17,440 nucleotides of DNA. Origin: CAYTGR01 sp964437445 (GTDB lineage: Bacteria > Chloroflexota > Anaerolineae > B4-G1 > SLSP01). Shown piece by piece: positions 7,114-14,521 of this stretch. The stretch's first letter is position 1. Every line of letters starts with the position of its first letter. The stretch spans positions 1 to 17,440 of the forward strand of contig CAYTGR010000073.1 in assembly GCA_964437445.1 (NCBI GenBank), given 5' to 3'. The notes under the pieces are model-generated. The model was not told where the DNA came from. It searched no databases and worked only from the letters and a program-made list of their open reading frames with translations. The position numbers were made by a program, and so were the translations under genes.

Positions 7114-8160
7114 TCACGCTCCCGGATACATCACGATCTTCCCGCTGTTGCCCGAGGCCATGGTCTCCACTGCCTCTAGCCAGCGGCTGAGCGGGAACTC
7201 GTGCGTGATGACCGGCTGCAGGTCCACCCGCCCGGAGGCCAGCAGCGCCCGCATCTGATACCAGGTTTCCCACAGCCGCCGGCCGGCGATCCCGTAGAGG
7301 GTGACACCTTTCATGATGACCAGGTTGTTGAGATCAAAGTCGGCCAGCGTTCCCGGCATGAGCCCTAACAGGCTGGCGGTGCCGCCCGGCTTGAGCAGCT
7401 TGAGCCCCTGGATCAGGGCCGACGGTGCGCCGGACATCTCAATCAGCACGTCAAATCCCTTGTCGCGCACCGCTTTGCCGGCCACTGTCTCCAGATCTTC
7501 CTCGCGGACATTGATGGCGACATCGGCCCCCAGCTGGCGGGCGAGTTTCAGCCGGTAAGGGCTGACGTCGGTAACAACAATGATTTCAGCCCCAAAGGCG
7601 CGCGCGACCGCAATTGCCATCAACCCCGCCGGTCCACAGCCGGTCAGGAGCACGGTCTTGGCGCGCACATCCACCGTGGCCACTGTGTGCACGGCGTTGC
7701 CGAAGTTTTCCTGGAGCGCCGCGACCGGCAGCGGCATCCCTGGCGGGTTCTTCCAGGCGTTTTCCACCGGGATGACGATATACTCTGCGTAAGAGCCGTT
7801 TGTGTCCACGCCGATGATTTTGGTGTTGGGACAGATGTGAGCGCGGCCCAATTTGCACTGCTGGCAGACGCCACAGACGATGTGGCTCTCCGCTGAGACC
7901 ATGTCGCCGACCTGCGGTTCACCGGGCCGGACCTGGGAGCCGGTGGCGACGATCTCGCCGACAAACTCGTGGCCGATGATCAGGGGAGGCTTGATGCGGC
8001 CCTGAGACCAGCGGTCCCATTTATAGATGTGCACATCGGTACCGCAAATAGAGGTGGCTTTGACCTGAATGAGCACCTCGCGCGGGCCGGGGGTTGGCAC
8101 GTCCGCCTGGATCAGCTCAAAGCCGGGAGCAGCTTGAGTTTTGGCAATCGCTTGCATCAT
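7114..8160 (-). CDS. tdh: L-threonine 3-dehydrogenase
   Basis: A 348-residue zinc-dependent medium-chain dehydrogenase (E. coli Tdh 341). It oxidises L-threonine with NAD+ to 2-amino-3-ketobutyrate, which Kbl, encoded next on the strand, converts to glycine and acetyl-CoA. The catalytic zinc site shows Cys39 (SICGTDVH), His64 and Glu65 (GHEFVGE). The structural zinc has Cys96, Cys99, Cys102 and Cys110. The Rossmann motif GCGPAGLMAIAVARAFGAE is clear. TDH-type residues TSICGTDVHIYKWD favour this over other MDR members. I chose ATG 8160 because AAAGGAG is well spaced for it; a TTG at 8166 is too close to the same site. It is first gene of the operon, with a promoter at 8242-8270. Confidence 0.92.
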   Translation of the reverse strand: MMQAIAKTQAAPGFELIQADVPTPGPREVLIQVKATSICGTDVHIYKWDRWSQGRIKPPLIIGHEFVGEIVATGSQVRPGEPQVGDMVSAESHIVCGVCQQCKLGRAHICPNTKIIGVDTNGSYAEYIVIPVENAWKNPPGMPLPVAALQENFGNAVHTVATVDVRAKTVLLTGCGPAGLMAIAVARAFGAEIIVVTDVSPYRLKLARQLGADVAINVREEDLETVAGKAVRDKGFDVLIEMSGAPSALIQGLKLLKPGGTASLLGLMPGTLADFDLNNLVIMKGVTLYGIAGRRLWETWYQMRALLASGRVDLQPVITHEFPLSRWLEAVETMASGNSGKIVMYPGA

Positions 8161-8219
8161 AGGCAATCACTCCTTTCGGAAATTTGGGTCAAGACTTGGG
8201 AGCCCAAGAGTCAAAGAAT

Positions 8220-8247
8220 CAATTATCAGCATCCAGTATCCAGTATA
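8220..8247 (-). repeat. heptad repeat in the tdh initial transcribed region
   Basis: On the minus strand, 7-base units TATACTG, GATACTG, GATGCTG, ATAATTG run from 8247 to 8220. The first unit contains the -10 hexamer TATACT, so the repeat occupies the -10 and the start of the transcript. Confidence 0.55.
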
Positions 8248-8270
8248 GCATGGCCTGCCGGGCGAGACAA
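8242..8270 (-). promoter_or_regulatory. promoter of tdh-kbl
   Basis: On the minus strand TTGTCT (8270-8265), a 17-bp spacer, then TATACT (8247-8242). It lies about 80 bp upstream of the tdh start, in the expected orientation for sigma-70-type recognition. Confidence 0.6.
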
Positions 8271-8396
8271 CAGGCAAACGGCGTCCAGCGGATGATGTTT
8301 GTAACGAACTCTGACCACGCCGGAGCACTTAAAAGAATCAGCCCGGATTTTACCCAACATCGGCCGGAGTGGGGCGCGGCAGGGTGTTGATTGCGG

Positions 8397-8425
8397 TTGA
8401 CTTGTTTTCCATTATTCTCTATAAT
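8397..8425 (+). promoter_or_regulatory. promoter of the ABC importer operon
   Basis: TTGACT (8397-8402), exactly 17 bp, then TATAAT (8420-8425). It is near-consensus and points to the lipoprotein gene 43 bp further on. Confidence 0.85.
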
Positions 8426-8467
8426 GGGAAATGTATTCTAAATTTTTCTGTTTTATCAGGAGGTTCA

Positions 8468-9250
8468 ATGAAACGCTTTACGATGGTTCTGGTAGTACTG
8501 GTGATCATCTTCACCCTGGTCGTGACCACCGGCTGCGGTGGTTCCAAGCCGAAAAACGATTGGGAACGCATTCAACAGGCCGGCAAAATTGTTGTCGGCA
8601 CGTCGGCCGACTATCCGCCCTTTGAGTTCATGGATGAGAAGGGGAATTTTCAAGGCTTTGACGTTGTCCTGATGGAAGAGGTTGCCAAGCGGTTAGGAGT
8701 CAAAGTGGAATGGCAAAATATCGCCTTTGACGGCCTGATCGCCTCGCTTCAGACCAGCAAGATTGACGCCATCATCGCCGCGATGAGCGCGACCGATGAG
8801 CGCAAACAGCAGGTTGATTTCACACAGGCCTACTTCATCGGTGCCGACGCCATTCTGGTAGCGGAGGGCTCGGGCATCCAGATTACCAAGAATGAGGATA
8901 TGGCAGCTTACAAAATCGGTGTCCAGTCGGGCACCATCCAGGAGACGTGGGTCGGCGACAATCTGCCCAACGCCACGGTCTCCCGCTATGAAAAGGCCGA
9001 CCAGGCCATCATGGACCTGAAGAGTGGCCGCGTGGACGTGGTGGCGATGGACTACTACGCAGCCCTGGCTTACCTGCAACAGGGCGGGATCACGCTGGCC
9101 CTCAAAACCGAGTTCGCCGGCGAGCATATGTCCATCGCTGTGCGGAAGGGGTCCACGGAGCTGCAAAAGCAACTGGACGATGTCATCACCCAGCTCCGCG
9201 ACGAGGGGTTTGTGGACAAGCTGGCCGAGCAATACCTCGCCAACCGCTAA
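8468..9250 (+). CDS. polar amino-acid ABC transporter substrate-binding lipoprotein
   Basis: A 260-residue family-3 solute-binding protein. Residues 1-22 are a lipoprotein signal peptide ending at TTGC, with Cys23 the likely lipidated residue. The mature part opens with GKIVVGTSADYPPFEFMDEKG, then NIAFDGLIASLQTSKIDAII and SATDERKQQVDFT, which are diagnostic of amino-acid binding proteins of the HisJ/GlnH type. The exact amino acid cannot be read. I chose ATG 8468 because AGGAGGT lies just before it; the longer frame starts upstream of the promoter. The permease gene follows after 17 bp. Close proximity to tdh-kbl hints at threonine or another polar amino acid, but that is inference. Confidence 0.92.
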   Translation: MKRFTMVLVVLVIIFTLVVTTGCGGSKPKNDWERIQQAGKIVVGTSADYPPFEFMDEKGNFQGFDVVLMEEVAKRLGVKVEWQNIAFDGLIASLQTSKIDAIIAAMSATDERKQQVDFTQAYFIGADAILVAEGSGIQITKNEDMAAYKIGVQSGTIQETWVGDNLPNATVSRYEKADQAIMDLKSGRVDVVAMDYYAALAYLQQGGITLALKTEFAGEHMSIAVRKGSTELQKQLDDVITQLRDEGFVDKLAEQYLANR

Positions 9251-9267
9251 GTCTTATTTAACCGGCC

Positions 9268-9927
9268 ATGGGTGAGAAAATCCTGCTGGTCCTGCCCTAC
9301 ATGATCGGGGGCATCTTTTACACGATTGGCGTGACGCTGGTCGCGCTGGTCGTGGGCTTCCTGATTGGGATGCCGCTGGCGCTGATGCGCGTCTATGGCC
9401 GGAAGCCGGCTCAGGGGTTTGCTTTGGGGTACAGCGTGGTGTTGCGCGGATTCCCCTCCCTGGTCGTGCTGTTCCTGGTCTACTACGTGCTGGCGCAGGC
9501 GGTGGATTTACCACCCTTTCTGGCCGGCTGTGTTGCCTTGGGGGTGTGCAGCAGTGCTTACCAGTCAGAAATCTTCCGCGGGGCCATTCAGGGCATCAGC
9601 TCTGGTCAGATGATGGCCGCTCGCGCGTTGGGGATGAGCCGGATGCAGGCCATTTTCTGGGTGGTGTTGCCCCAGGCGCTGCGTAACGCGATCCCGGGCT
9701 GGTCCAATGAAGCGGCCGTCGTGGTGAAAGATTCATCGCTGGTCTATGCGGTGGGGCTGGTGGAGCTCCTGCAACGGGCCCAGCAGATGGCCGCCTACCT
9801 GTACGCGCCCCTGCTCGTCTTCTCCGTGACCGCGCTGATCTATTTCTTCCTGACTTTTGCGACCAACCGGATCCTGGACTGGGTGGAGCGCAAGACGCGC
9901 ATTCCCCAGTTGGTTGAAGCGCGGTAA
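9268..9927 (+). CDS. polar amino-acid ABC transporter permease
   Basis: A 219-residue inner-membrane permease of the His/Glu/Gln importer family. It has about five membrane helices. The EAA loop that docks the ATPase is visible in the second half: AARALGMSRMQAIFWVVLPQA (residues about 115-136), followed by RNAIPGWSNEAAVVVKDSSL. Length is normal for the family. The start ATG 9268 has no clear Shine-Dalgarno sequence, so translation may be coupled to the lipoprotein gene 17 bp upstream. The ATP-binding subunit normally beside it is absent: a strong terminator and convergent rsmD follow directly. It must borrow an ATPase encoded elsewhere. Confidence 0.92.
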   Translation: MGEKILLVLPYMIGGIFYTIGVTLVALVVGFLIGMPLALMRVYGRKPAQGFALGYSVVLRGFPSLVVLFLVYYVLAQAVDLPPFLAGCVALGVCSSAYQSEIFRGAIQGISSGQMMAARALGMSRMQAIFWVVLPQALRNAIPGWSNEAAVVVKDSSLVYAVGLVELLQRAQQMAAYLYAPLLVFSVTALIYFFLTFATNRILDWVERKTRIPQLVEAR

Positions 9928-9948
9928 TCCGCTGCGGTTGATTTATAA

Positions 9949-9977
9949 CCTGCCCCCGGCTTAGCGCCGGGGGCAGG
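9949..9977. terminator. intrinsic terminator, convergent operons
   Basis: A perfect 12-bp GC-rich stem CCTGCCCCCGGC (9949-9960) / GCCGGGGGCAGG (9966-9977) with a 5-nt loop. TTTGATTTT follows on the plus strand, behind the importer operon. In the other direction TTATAAAT follows, so it may also serve rsmD. Confidence 0.88.
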
Positions 9978-10022
9978 TTTGATTTTGGGGTGGTTTGTGG
10001 TTTACCCGCGCCCTTCAAGGCG

Positions 10023-10568
10023 CTACACCCTCTGGTAGAAACAGAGCTGCACGCTGCCATACTGGCGCTGATCAAAGAGCGCCAGGGTTTGCAGCGGCAG
10101 CGGTTCGTACTCCACCGGGTGGATCTGGACGATTGCCCAGCCGTCTTCCGCCAGCCAGCCCGGTTGTCTATCTAACCACCAGAGCGTCTGTGCCCAGAGC
10201 TTACGATACTGGGGCGGCGCGATGTAAATGTAATCAAACGGCATCGGCGACCCGGCCAGATATTGGAAAACGTCGGCTCGCACCACTTTGGCCCCGGTCT
10301 CCAACCCGGTGAGGGCCAGATTCTCATGGATGGTGCGCAGCGCGGCACTTCCCTGTTCCACAAACACGGCCTGCGCTGCCCCCCGGCTGAGCGCTTCAAT
10401 CCCGACCTGGCCCGTCCCGGCAAAAAGGTCCAGGAACCGCGCGTTGGCGACGTCTTCCCCCAAAATGCTGAACAGGGCTGACTTGGCCCGGTCGGTCATC
10501 GGCCGGGTGCCGGGTCCGGGTACATCCCGCAGCTGACGGCCTTTGGCCTTACCGGAGATCACCCGCAT
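10023..10568 (-). CDS. rsmD: 16S rRNA (guanine966-N2)-methyltransferase RsmD
   Basis: A 181-residue class I methyltransferase that in E. coli modifies G966 of 16S rRNA using S-adenosylmethionine. The opening MRVISGKAKGR and TRPMTDRAKSALFSIL are characteristic, and SAM motif I is FLDLFAGTGQVGIEALSRGA. Motif IV, normally DPPY or DPPF, reads IAPPQY here, an Asp to Ala change. I have the impression that APPQY occurs in some deep-branching RsmD lineages, but could not check. Its ATG at 10568 is inside the 3' end of the upstream Amt-like gene (20-bp overlap), with GGAGA spaced for the start, so translation is probably coupled. The enzyme activity is likely but not certain because of motif IV. Confidence 0.9.
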   Translation of the reverse strand: MRVISGKAKGRQLRDVPGPGTRPMTDRAKSALFSILGEDVANARFLDLFAGTGQVGIEALSRGAAQAVFVEQGSAALRTIHENLALTGLETGAKVVRADVFQYLAGSPMPFDYIYIAPPQYRKLWAQTLWWLDRQPGWLAEDGWAIVQIHPVEYEPLPLQTLALFDQRQYGSVQLCFYQRV

Positions 10569-11913
10569 CGGATTCTCCGTTCCCGTTGACCGGTGTCGTT
10601 GATTCCACCGCCTCTTCGGCGGTGATTGGCCGGCGCAGGCGACTCAACTGCAAGTGTGGCGGGTGCGAGATGACGCCGATCAGCGCGCCCCAGAGCAGCC
10701 CCCAGAGTCCCAGCACGACCAGCCCTACCAGTTGGGCCAGGAACTGGCCGGTGTCGGCGGGCAAGCCGCCGGCCGGGACCAGACCGGCCACGCCGCCGGC
10801 TACGGGTCCCAACCCGTTCCAGCCTTGCCCCCAGAGTCCATCGGCCAGCACGCCGGTGCCCAACAGTCCGAGCAAGCCGCCACTCAGTCCCAGGGCCACG
10901 ATCCCCGTGGCATCGCGCAACCGCAGTACCCCTTCTACCAGGTAGAGACAGAGGGGAAACAGCAGGCCGGCCAGTAATCCCAGCCCCAACGCGCCCCATG
11001 AGGGCAGGAAGGGCGCGCCCGCCAGGACAGCGCCCCAGCCGGCGACCAGGCCGCGCGCCGCCAGCAGCGGTTCCAACTCGCCGGTGACCAGCCAGGCGTA
11101 AAATTGCGACGTCAGGATCGCCCCTGCCAGACCGACCAGTGTACTCACGGCCGCACGGTTCCAATCCACCGTCGCGCCGTACATGTGCAGCGGGTTGGAA
11201 AGCGCCCAGCCGGCCCAGCCCAACACCGCCAGCAGCGCGCCGGCGTTGGCGAGCAAGGGGAAATGCGCCGGTGGGGGAGCCAGCTCACGCTCAGGGGGCC
11301 GGCGTTCCTGGAACAACAGGATACCCAGTGCCATCATTGCCGGTAACCACAGCAGCAGCCCGCTACCACCAAAATCCACGAAGCCGTGGCCCAGCTCTAA
11401 CGACTGTCCCAGGCGGGAGAGCCAGCCGCCGCCCCAAACCCAGCAGGCCGGGATGGGGAAAACCAGCACAGCGGTCAACGCTCCGGTTCCCACCATCAGC
11501 GCCCGGCGGAGATCGGTGGCCAGCGCTAACATGACCAACAGGACGGCGGTCATCACCAGCGGCAGGTAGGTCAGGAAGAGGCTGAACGCGGTGGGCGTCA
11601 GCTGCTCGCCGGCCAGGAAGAAACCGGCCAGGCCAAGGTAGCCCCACAGCGGAGGCGTAGCATTACCCGCGCCGAAGACCTTGTCTAACCCGCTCAGTCG
11701 GTCCAGGCCCGCCAGGGCCGGATCGTTGCTGATGACGTGAGCACCGCCCAGGTGGAAAGCGTAGCCCACGGCCCAATAGCCCAACACAGCCAGCGCCAGC
11801 GCCAGCGCCGCCAGCGGCGTGACGCGGCGGGCCTTCTCCGGCGGCAGGCCGCCCCATGCCAACAACAGGATGCCAATGGGGATGAGATAGCCCCATAACC
11901 AGGTTAATTGCAT
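10549..11913 (-). CDS. Amt/Rh-like membrane protein lacking the twin histidines
   Basis: A 454-residue polytopic membrane protein with about eleven helices. The family match is visible at CWVWGGGWLSRLG, then GFVDFGGSG near residues 177-185, and LRLRDATGIVALGLSGG near 333-349. These align with AmtB MVWGGG, DFAGG and the DDPCDVFGVHG segment. AmtB Asp160 is kept, but the position of His168 is Leu and that of His318 is Gly. The twin histidines line the ammonium pore and are needed for proton-coupled transport, so this is a divergent or repurposed member. A hydrophilic C-terminal tail follows the last helix. ATG 11913 has only a weak ribosome site. The gene overlaps rsmD by 20 bp. It could still transport a different solute or act as a sensor. 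Confidence 0.8.
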   Translation of the reverse strand: MQLTWLWGYLIPIGILLLAWGGLPPEKARRVTPLAALALALAVLGYWAVGYAFHLGGAHVISNDPALAGLDRLSGLDKVFGAGNATPPLWGYLGLAGFFLAGEQLTPTAFSLFLTYLPLVMTAVLLVMLALATDLRRALMVGTGALTAVLVFPIPACWVWGGGWLSRLGQSLELGHGFVDFGGSGLLLWLPAMMALGILLFQERRPPERELAPPPAHFPLLANAGALLAVLGWAGWALSNPLHMYGATVDWNRAAVSTLVGLAGAILTSQFYAWLVTGELEPLLAARGLVAGWGAVLAGAPFLPSWGALGLGLLAGLLFPLCLYLVEGVLRLRDATGIVALGLSGGLLGLLGTGVLADGLWGQGWNGLGPVAGGVAGLVPAGGLPADTGQFLAQLVGLVVLGLWGLLWGALIGVISHPPHLQLSRLRRPITAEEAVESTTPVNGNGESDAGDLR

Positions 11914-12029
11914 ATCATCAGTCCTTAGTCAAATAGTCACAGTCTCAAGCTCAACAATACCCTAATCTTACCAGAGTCCGCCAAATCCGCCACTTAAAGA
12001 TTTCTGAGCGACCTGCATAAAACAAGTCA

Positions 12030-12054
12030 GCGAGCCGGTCTGTCGCCGGCTCGC
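12030..12054 (-). terminator. terminator downstream of the SanA-like gene
   Basis: A perfect 9-bp stem GCGAGCCGG (12030-12038) / CCGGCTCGC (12046-12054) with a 7-nt loop. On the minus strand it is followed by TGACTTGTTTT. It lies about 80 bp after the stop of the SanA-like gene. Confidence 0.65.
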
Positions 12055-12132
12055 CGGTTCATTGATTTGTGGGCTTGTCTACCTGCCCCAATTTCATAGG
12101 CAAGGATACTTCAATAACCACCACCGGCCCTT

Positions 12133-12807
12133 TCATTCCCCGAAGATGGGCAGCGGATCGCCCAAGACCGGCACCGGTCGCGCCACGTAGAGATCCCACC
12201 AGGCATTCCAGATCGCCAGCACCTCCCGCGTCCAGTACCAGCGGATGTGGACATAGGGGATGTGGTCGGCTGCATAGCCTACCACGTTCAGTCCCAGTCC
12301 CTGGCAAAGGAGCAGGGCGCGGGGCAGGTGATAGCGTTGCGTCACCAGCACGACGTCGTGCACCTGGAAGATGTCGCGGGCGCGGTAACAGGTGTCGTAG
12401 GTGCGCCGCCCAGCGTAGTCCAGCACGATGTCCTCACGCGGCACCCCCTGCGCGCGGGCATACTCCAGCATTTTGGCCGGCTCATTGTAATCCACAAAAC
12501 GATTATCGCCGCTGAAGAGCAACTTTTGGACACGGCCGGCACGGTACAGGGCGATTCCGGCATCCAGCCGGTCCTTCAAAATGTCGCTGAGCGCGCCGTT
12601 GGGCCAGTAGCCCGCGCCAAAGACGATGGCAATCGGGCGTTCGGGCACGGCCTCCGGCTCGGTGTAGATGGCATCCCGGTAGCGGAACGTCAACGTCCAG
12701 GCAGTCCACGCGCCCGCGCCCAGACCGAGGGCCACGAGCAGGAGCGCGATCCTCCGCACCGGACGGCGCCAAGCGGTTAGTTTTGACATTGCTGATCTCT
12801 TTTTCAT
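12133..12807 (-). CDS. SanA/YdcF-like DUF218 membrane protein
   Basis: A 224-residue protein with one N-terminal membrane helix (about residues 17-40) and a DUF218 domain. Family landmarks are IAIVFGAGYWPNG, DRLDAGIALYRAGRVQKLLFSG, AQGVPREDIVLDYAGRRTYD and VLVTQRYHLPRALLLC. In E. coli SanA is linked to envelope integrity and vancomycin exclusion; the molecular activity of the family is not settled. The start is ambiguous: ATG 12807 lacks a ribosome site, while ATG 12789 (seventh codon) has GAGA upstream. An inverted heptad-type repeat lies upstream and a hairpin downstream. It is likely a monocistronic gene. Confidence 0.85.
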   Translation of the reverse strand: MKKRSAMSKLTAWRRPVRRIALLLVALGLGAGAWTAWTLTFRYRDAIYTEPEAVPERPIAIVFGAGYWPNGALSDILKDRLDAGIALYRAGRVQKLLFSGDNRFVDYNEPAKMLEYARAQGVPREDIVLDYAGRRTYDTCYRARDIFQVHDVVLVTQRYHLPRALLLCQGLGLNVVGYAADHIPYVHIRWYWTREVLAIWNAWWDLYVARPVPVLGDPLPIFGE

Positions 12808-12835
12808 GGATGAATCTGCTGCAAAAAGCCTGAAA

Positions 12836-12913
12836 TTTCACGCGAAGGCGCAAAGCCTACCAGGGGTTTCTTCACTAACCTATCCAAGGGTTGCCTGGCG
12901 TCTTGGCGTGAGA
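12836..12913. repeat. inverted repeat with heptad-like units
   Basis: The left arm at 12836-12857 (opening TTTCACGCGAAGGCG) and the right arm at 12892-12913 (GGCGTCTTGGCGTGAGA) are near-complementary over about 20 bp. The right arm repeats GGCGTCTT/GGCGTGA in 7-base steps. It lies upstream of the SanA-like gene. I see no gene in 12808-13052. Confidence 0.55.
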
Positions 12914-12970
12914 CTTTTTTGCCTGGGAATTCCCCACGAACTGGCGTTCACCAGCCGTGGGGTGAAAATA

Positions 12971-13027
12971 GGTTCGTAGTGCCGCGCTTCAGCGCGGCTC
13001 AGACGGCGCTGAAGCGCCTGACTACAA
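12971..13027. repeat. paired-palindrome dispersed repeat, copy 1
   Basis: The left half is GTTCGTAGTGCC then GCGCTTCAGCGC. The right half is GCGCTGAAGCGC then CTGACTACAAAC. The halves are inverted copies with four mismatches in 24, and each carries its own inner palindrome. It starts 25 bp after the stop of the 450-residue protein. A second copy with GCGCTTTAGCGC is at 16930-16985. Confidence 0.8.
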
Positions 13028-13052
13028 ACGCAGAACGTTATTTTCAGAGGGG

Positions 13053-14405
13053 TCATGGGGATTTTGCCATGGCTGCGATAGTTTCCACCGTTGCCTGATC
13101 CGGCCCCCAGACGACCCAAACACGGTCGGCGTGACGCCACAGGAATGCATAGCCCTCTGTCCCGCCCCACCATTGGCCCGGCGGGAGCGTGCCGGCGGCG
13201 GTCCGGTCGGTCACCCGCCCCAGCCGGCGCGGCAGCGAACGCTCCACCTGCGCCGCAAAGCGGGCGGCGTCGGGGCCGGTATCCCACGCCGTCTGCCAGA
13301 GCACGACCTGAGCGCCCTGCGGCCCGGTCCAAACCTGGAGCAGGTCACCGCCCCAGCCGGTAAGCGTCGGCGTGAAGGCCAGACCCTGCGCCCAGGTCTC
13401 TAACGTTACCCCCATCAATGCCTCGCCAACTGTTTCCATTAACGTGAGCTCCCATCCCCGTTTCAGCGCCGGGACCACCGGTTCCAGCACGACCGGCTCG
13501 TCGCCGGCCAGGTAGCGTTCCGGGTGGAGCAGCTGTTCGGTGGAGCGGGGCGGGCGGTTCAACGCTTCATTCAACACCCCACCATCGGTCGTGGTGGTCA
13601 GGCTCAGCACAAAGTGCGGCCCCAACGTCAGCGGCAGGCCGGCGATGCGCGCCAGCAGCGGGACGGCGGGACGCCAGGTCGGGACGGTGGCGCTGACAAT
13701 GGTGGCCTGCAGCTCCCCGGCGGCGGCACTGCCGGGCGTGACCCCGGCATACCGCCAGAGCGTGACCATCGCATCCCCCTCCGCCAGTGCCAGGAGGGCC
13801 AGACGGCGGTCAAACGACGCGGTTGCCATCAGGCGGGGCAGGTCGCCGTATTGATCGGGCAACGCGCGAGCGTAGCCATAGGCCAGTTGGGCGCGGAGCA
13901 GGTCAGCGGTCCCGGTCCAGTCGCGCCGGAGGTAGAGCTGGCCCTCTTCCGGTACGTAGAGCGCGGCGACCCGCTCAGCCTGGACGGCCACGTCCGGCTG
14001 TACTGCCTCCGCCGGCCAGAGGCCCAAAGTCTCCAGCAAGCGGCGATCCTGCAACGGGAAGGGTGGCGTGGTCTGATAGCGCTCGTAAAGTGCCACGCTC
14101 AGGTCGTAGCGGGTCAACAGCGTCAGCGGGACTTCCCAGCGGAGCAGGCGACCACGCGCCTGAGTGACGGCTTCTGAGATTGCGCCGGCCTCGGCGGTTT
14201 CAAAGGGCGGCGTCGGTGTGGGCGAGGGGACAGAGGTGGGCGTCGGCGTTAGAGTGGGACGCAGGATCGGCGTGGGCGGCAGTGAAAGCGGGGAGGGCGT
14301 TCGCAACTCGCGCAACGTCGCGGCGATGCTCCAGCCCAAGAGCGCGATGGCCACGAAGACCAACGCTGCCAGCGCTATCAGGATGCGCCGCTGGCGTGGC
14401 GTCAC
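13053..14405 (-). CDS. membrane-anchored protein resembling a zinc peptidase without HExxH
   Basis: A 450-residue protein. Residues about 8-30 form a signal anchor, then a Pro/Thr-rich linker (about 37-67) places the rest outside the membrane. The body resembles a family of putative extracytoplasmic metallopeptidases I know by motif: VAALYVPEEGQLYL, then the catalytic-helix position, then LLALAEGDAMVTLWRY, and later LLHPERYLAGDEPV and a Gly-Trp-Gly-Gly-Asp segment. Where that family has HELTHALQDQ, this one has YGYARALPDQ near residue 177, so both histidines and the glutamate are gone. A structural or substrate-binding role is more likely than proteolysis. The GTG start at 14405 has CCTCCT on the plus strand at 14413-14418 as ribosome site. 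It overlaps the stop of a 25-codon ORF. Confidence 0.75.
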   Translation of the reverse strand: MTPRQRRILIALAALVFVAIALLGWSIAATLRELRTPSPLSLPPTPILRPTLTPTPTSVPSPTPTPPFETAEAGAISEAVTQARGRLLRWEVPLTLLTRYDLSVALYERYQTTPPFPLQDRRLLETLGLWPAEAVQPDVAVQAERVAALYVPEEGQLYLRRDWTGTADLLRAQLAYGYARALPDQYGDLPRLMATASFDRRLALLALAEGDAMVTLWRYAGVTPGSAAAGELQATIVSATVPTWRPAVPLLARIAGLPLTLGPHFVLSLTTTTDGGVLNEALNRPPRSTEQLLHPERYLAGDEPVVLEPVVPALKRGWELTLMETVGEALMGVTLETWAQGLAFTPTLTGWGGDLLQVWTGPQGAQVVLWQTAWDTGPDAARFAAQVERSLPRRLGRVTDRTAAGTLPPGQWWGGTEGYAFLWRHADRVWVVWGPDQATVETIAAMAKSP

Positions 14406-14479
14406 AGCAGCACCTCCTGGCCGTGCAATTCAATGGCCACAAACCGGCACTGAACCGGTGTTCGTCCATCAGGACGCAT
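14402..14479 (-). CDS. 25-residue small ORF coupled to the pseudo-peptidase gene
   Basis: A 25-codon ORF that begins MRPDGRTPVQ and ends HGQEVLL. It has a strong ribosome site AAGGAG (14486-14491) six bases before its ATG. Its TGA stop overlaps the GTG start of the next gene as GTGA, a classic arrangement for translational coupling, and the ribosome site of that gene lies inside this ORF. A promoter TTGACA-N16-TACAAT is about 43 bp upstream. It is soluble-looking, with one cysteine (position 11) and no membrane segment. It may be a real small protein or only a leader peptide that controls the downstream gene. Confidence 0.65.
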   Translation of the reverse strand: MRPDGRTPVQCRFVAIELHGQEVLL

Positions 14480-14521
14480 AGGGTTCTCCTTAAGCTTCAA
14501 ACAGTGATCTTCCACGCGTCT

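Larger units (their letters stand above)
8161..8467. other. divergent regulatory region between tdh and the ABC importer
   Basis: A 307-bp gap with no gene. It holds the tdh promoter, the importer promoter, a heptad repeat and a dyad CTTGGG-AG-CCCAAG (8195-8208) within the tdh leader. The dyad is a possible operator but unassigned. Confidence 0.6.
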
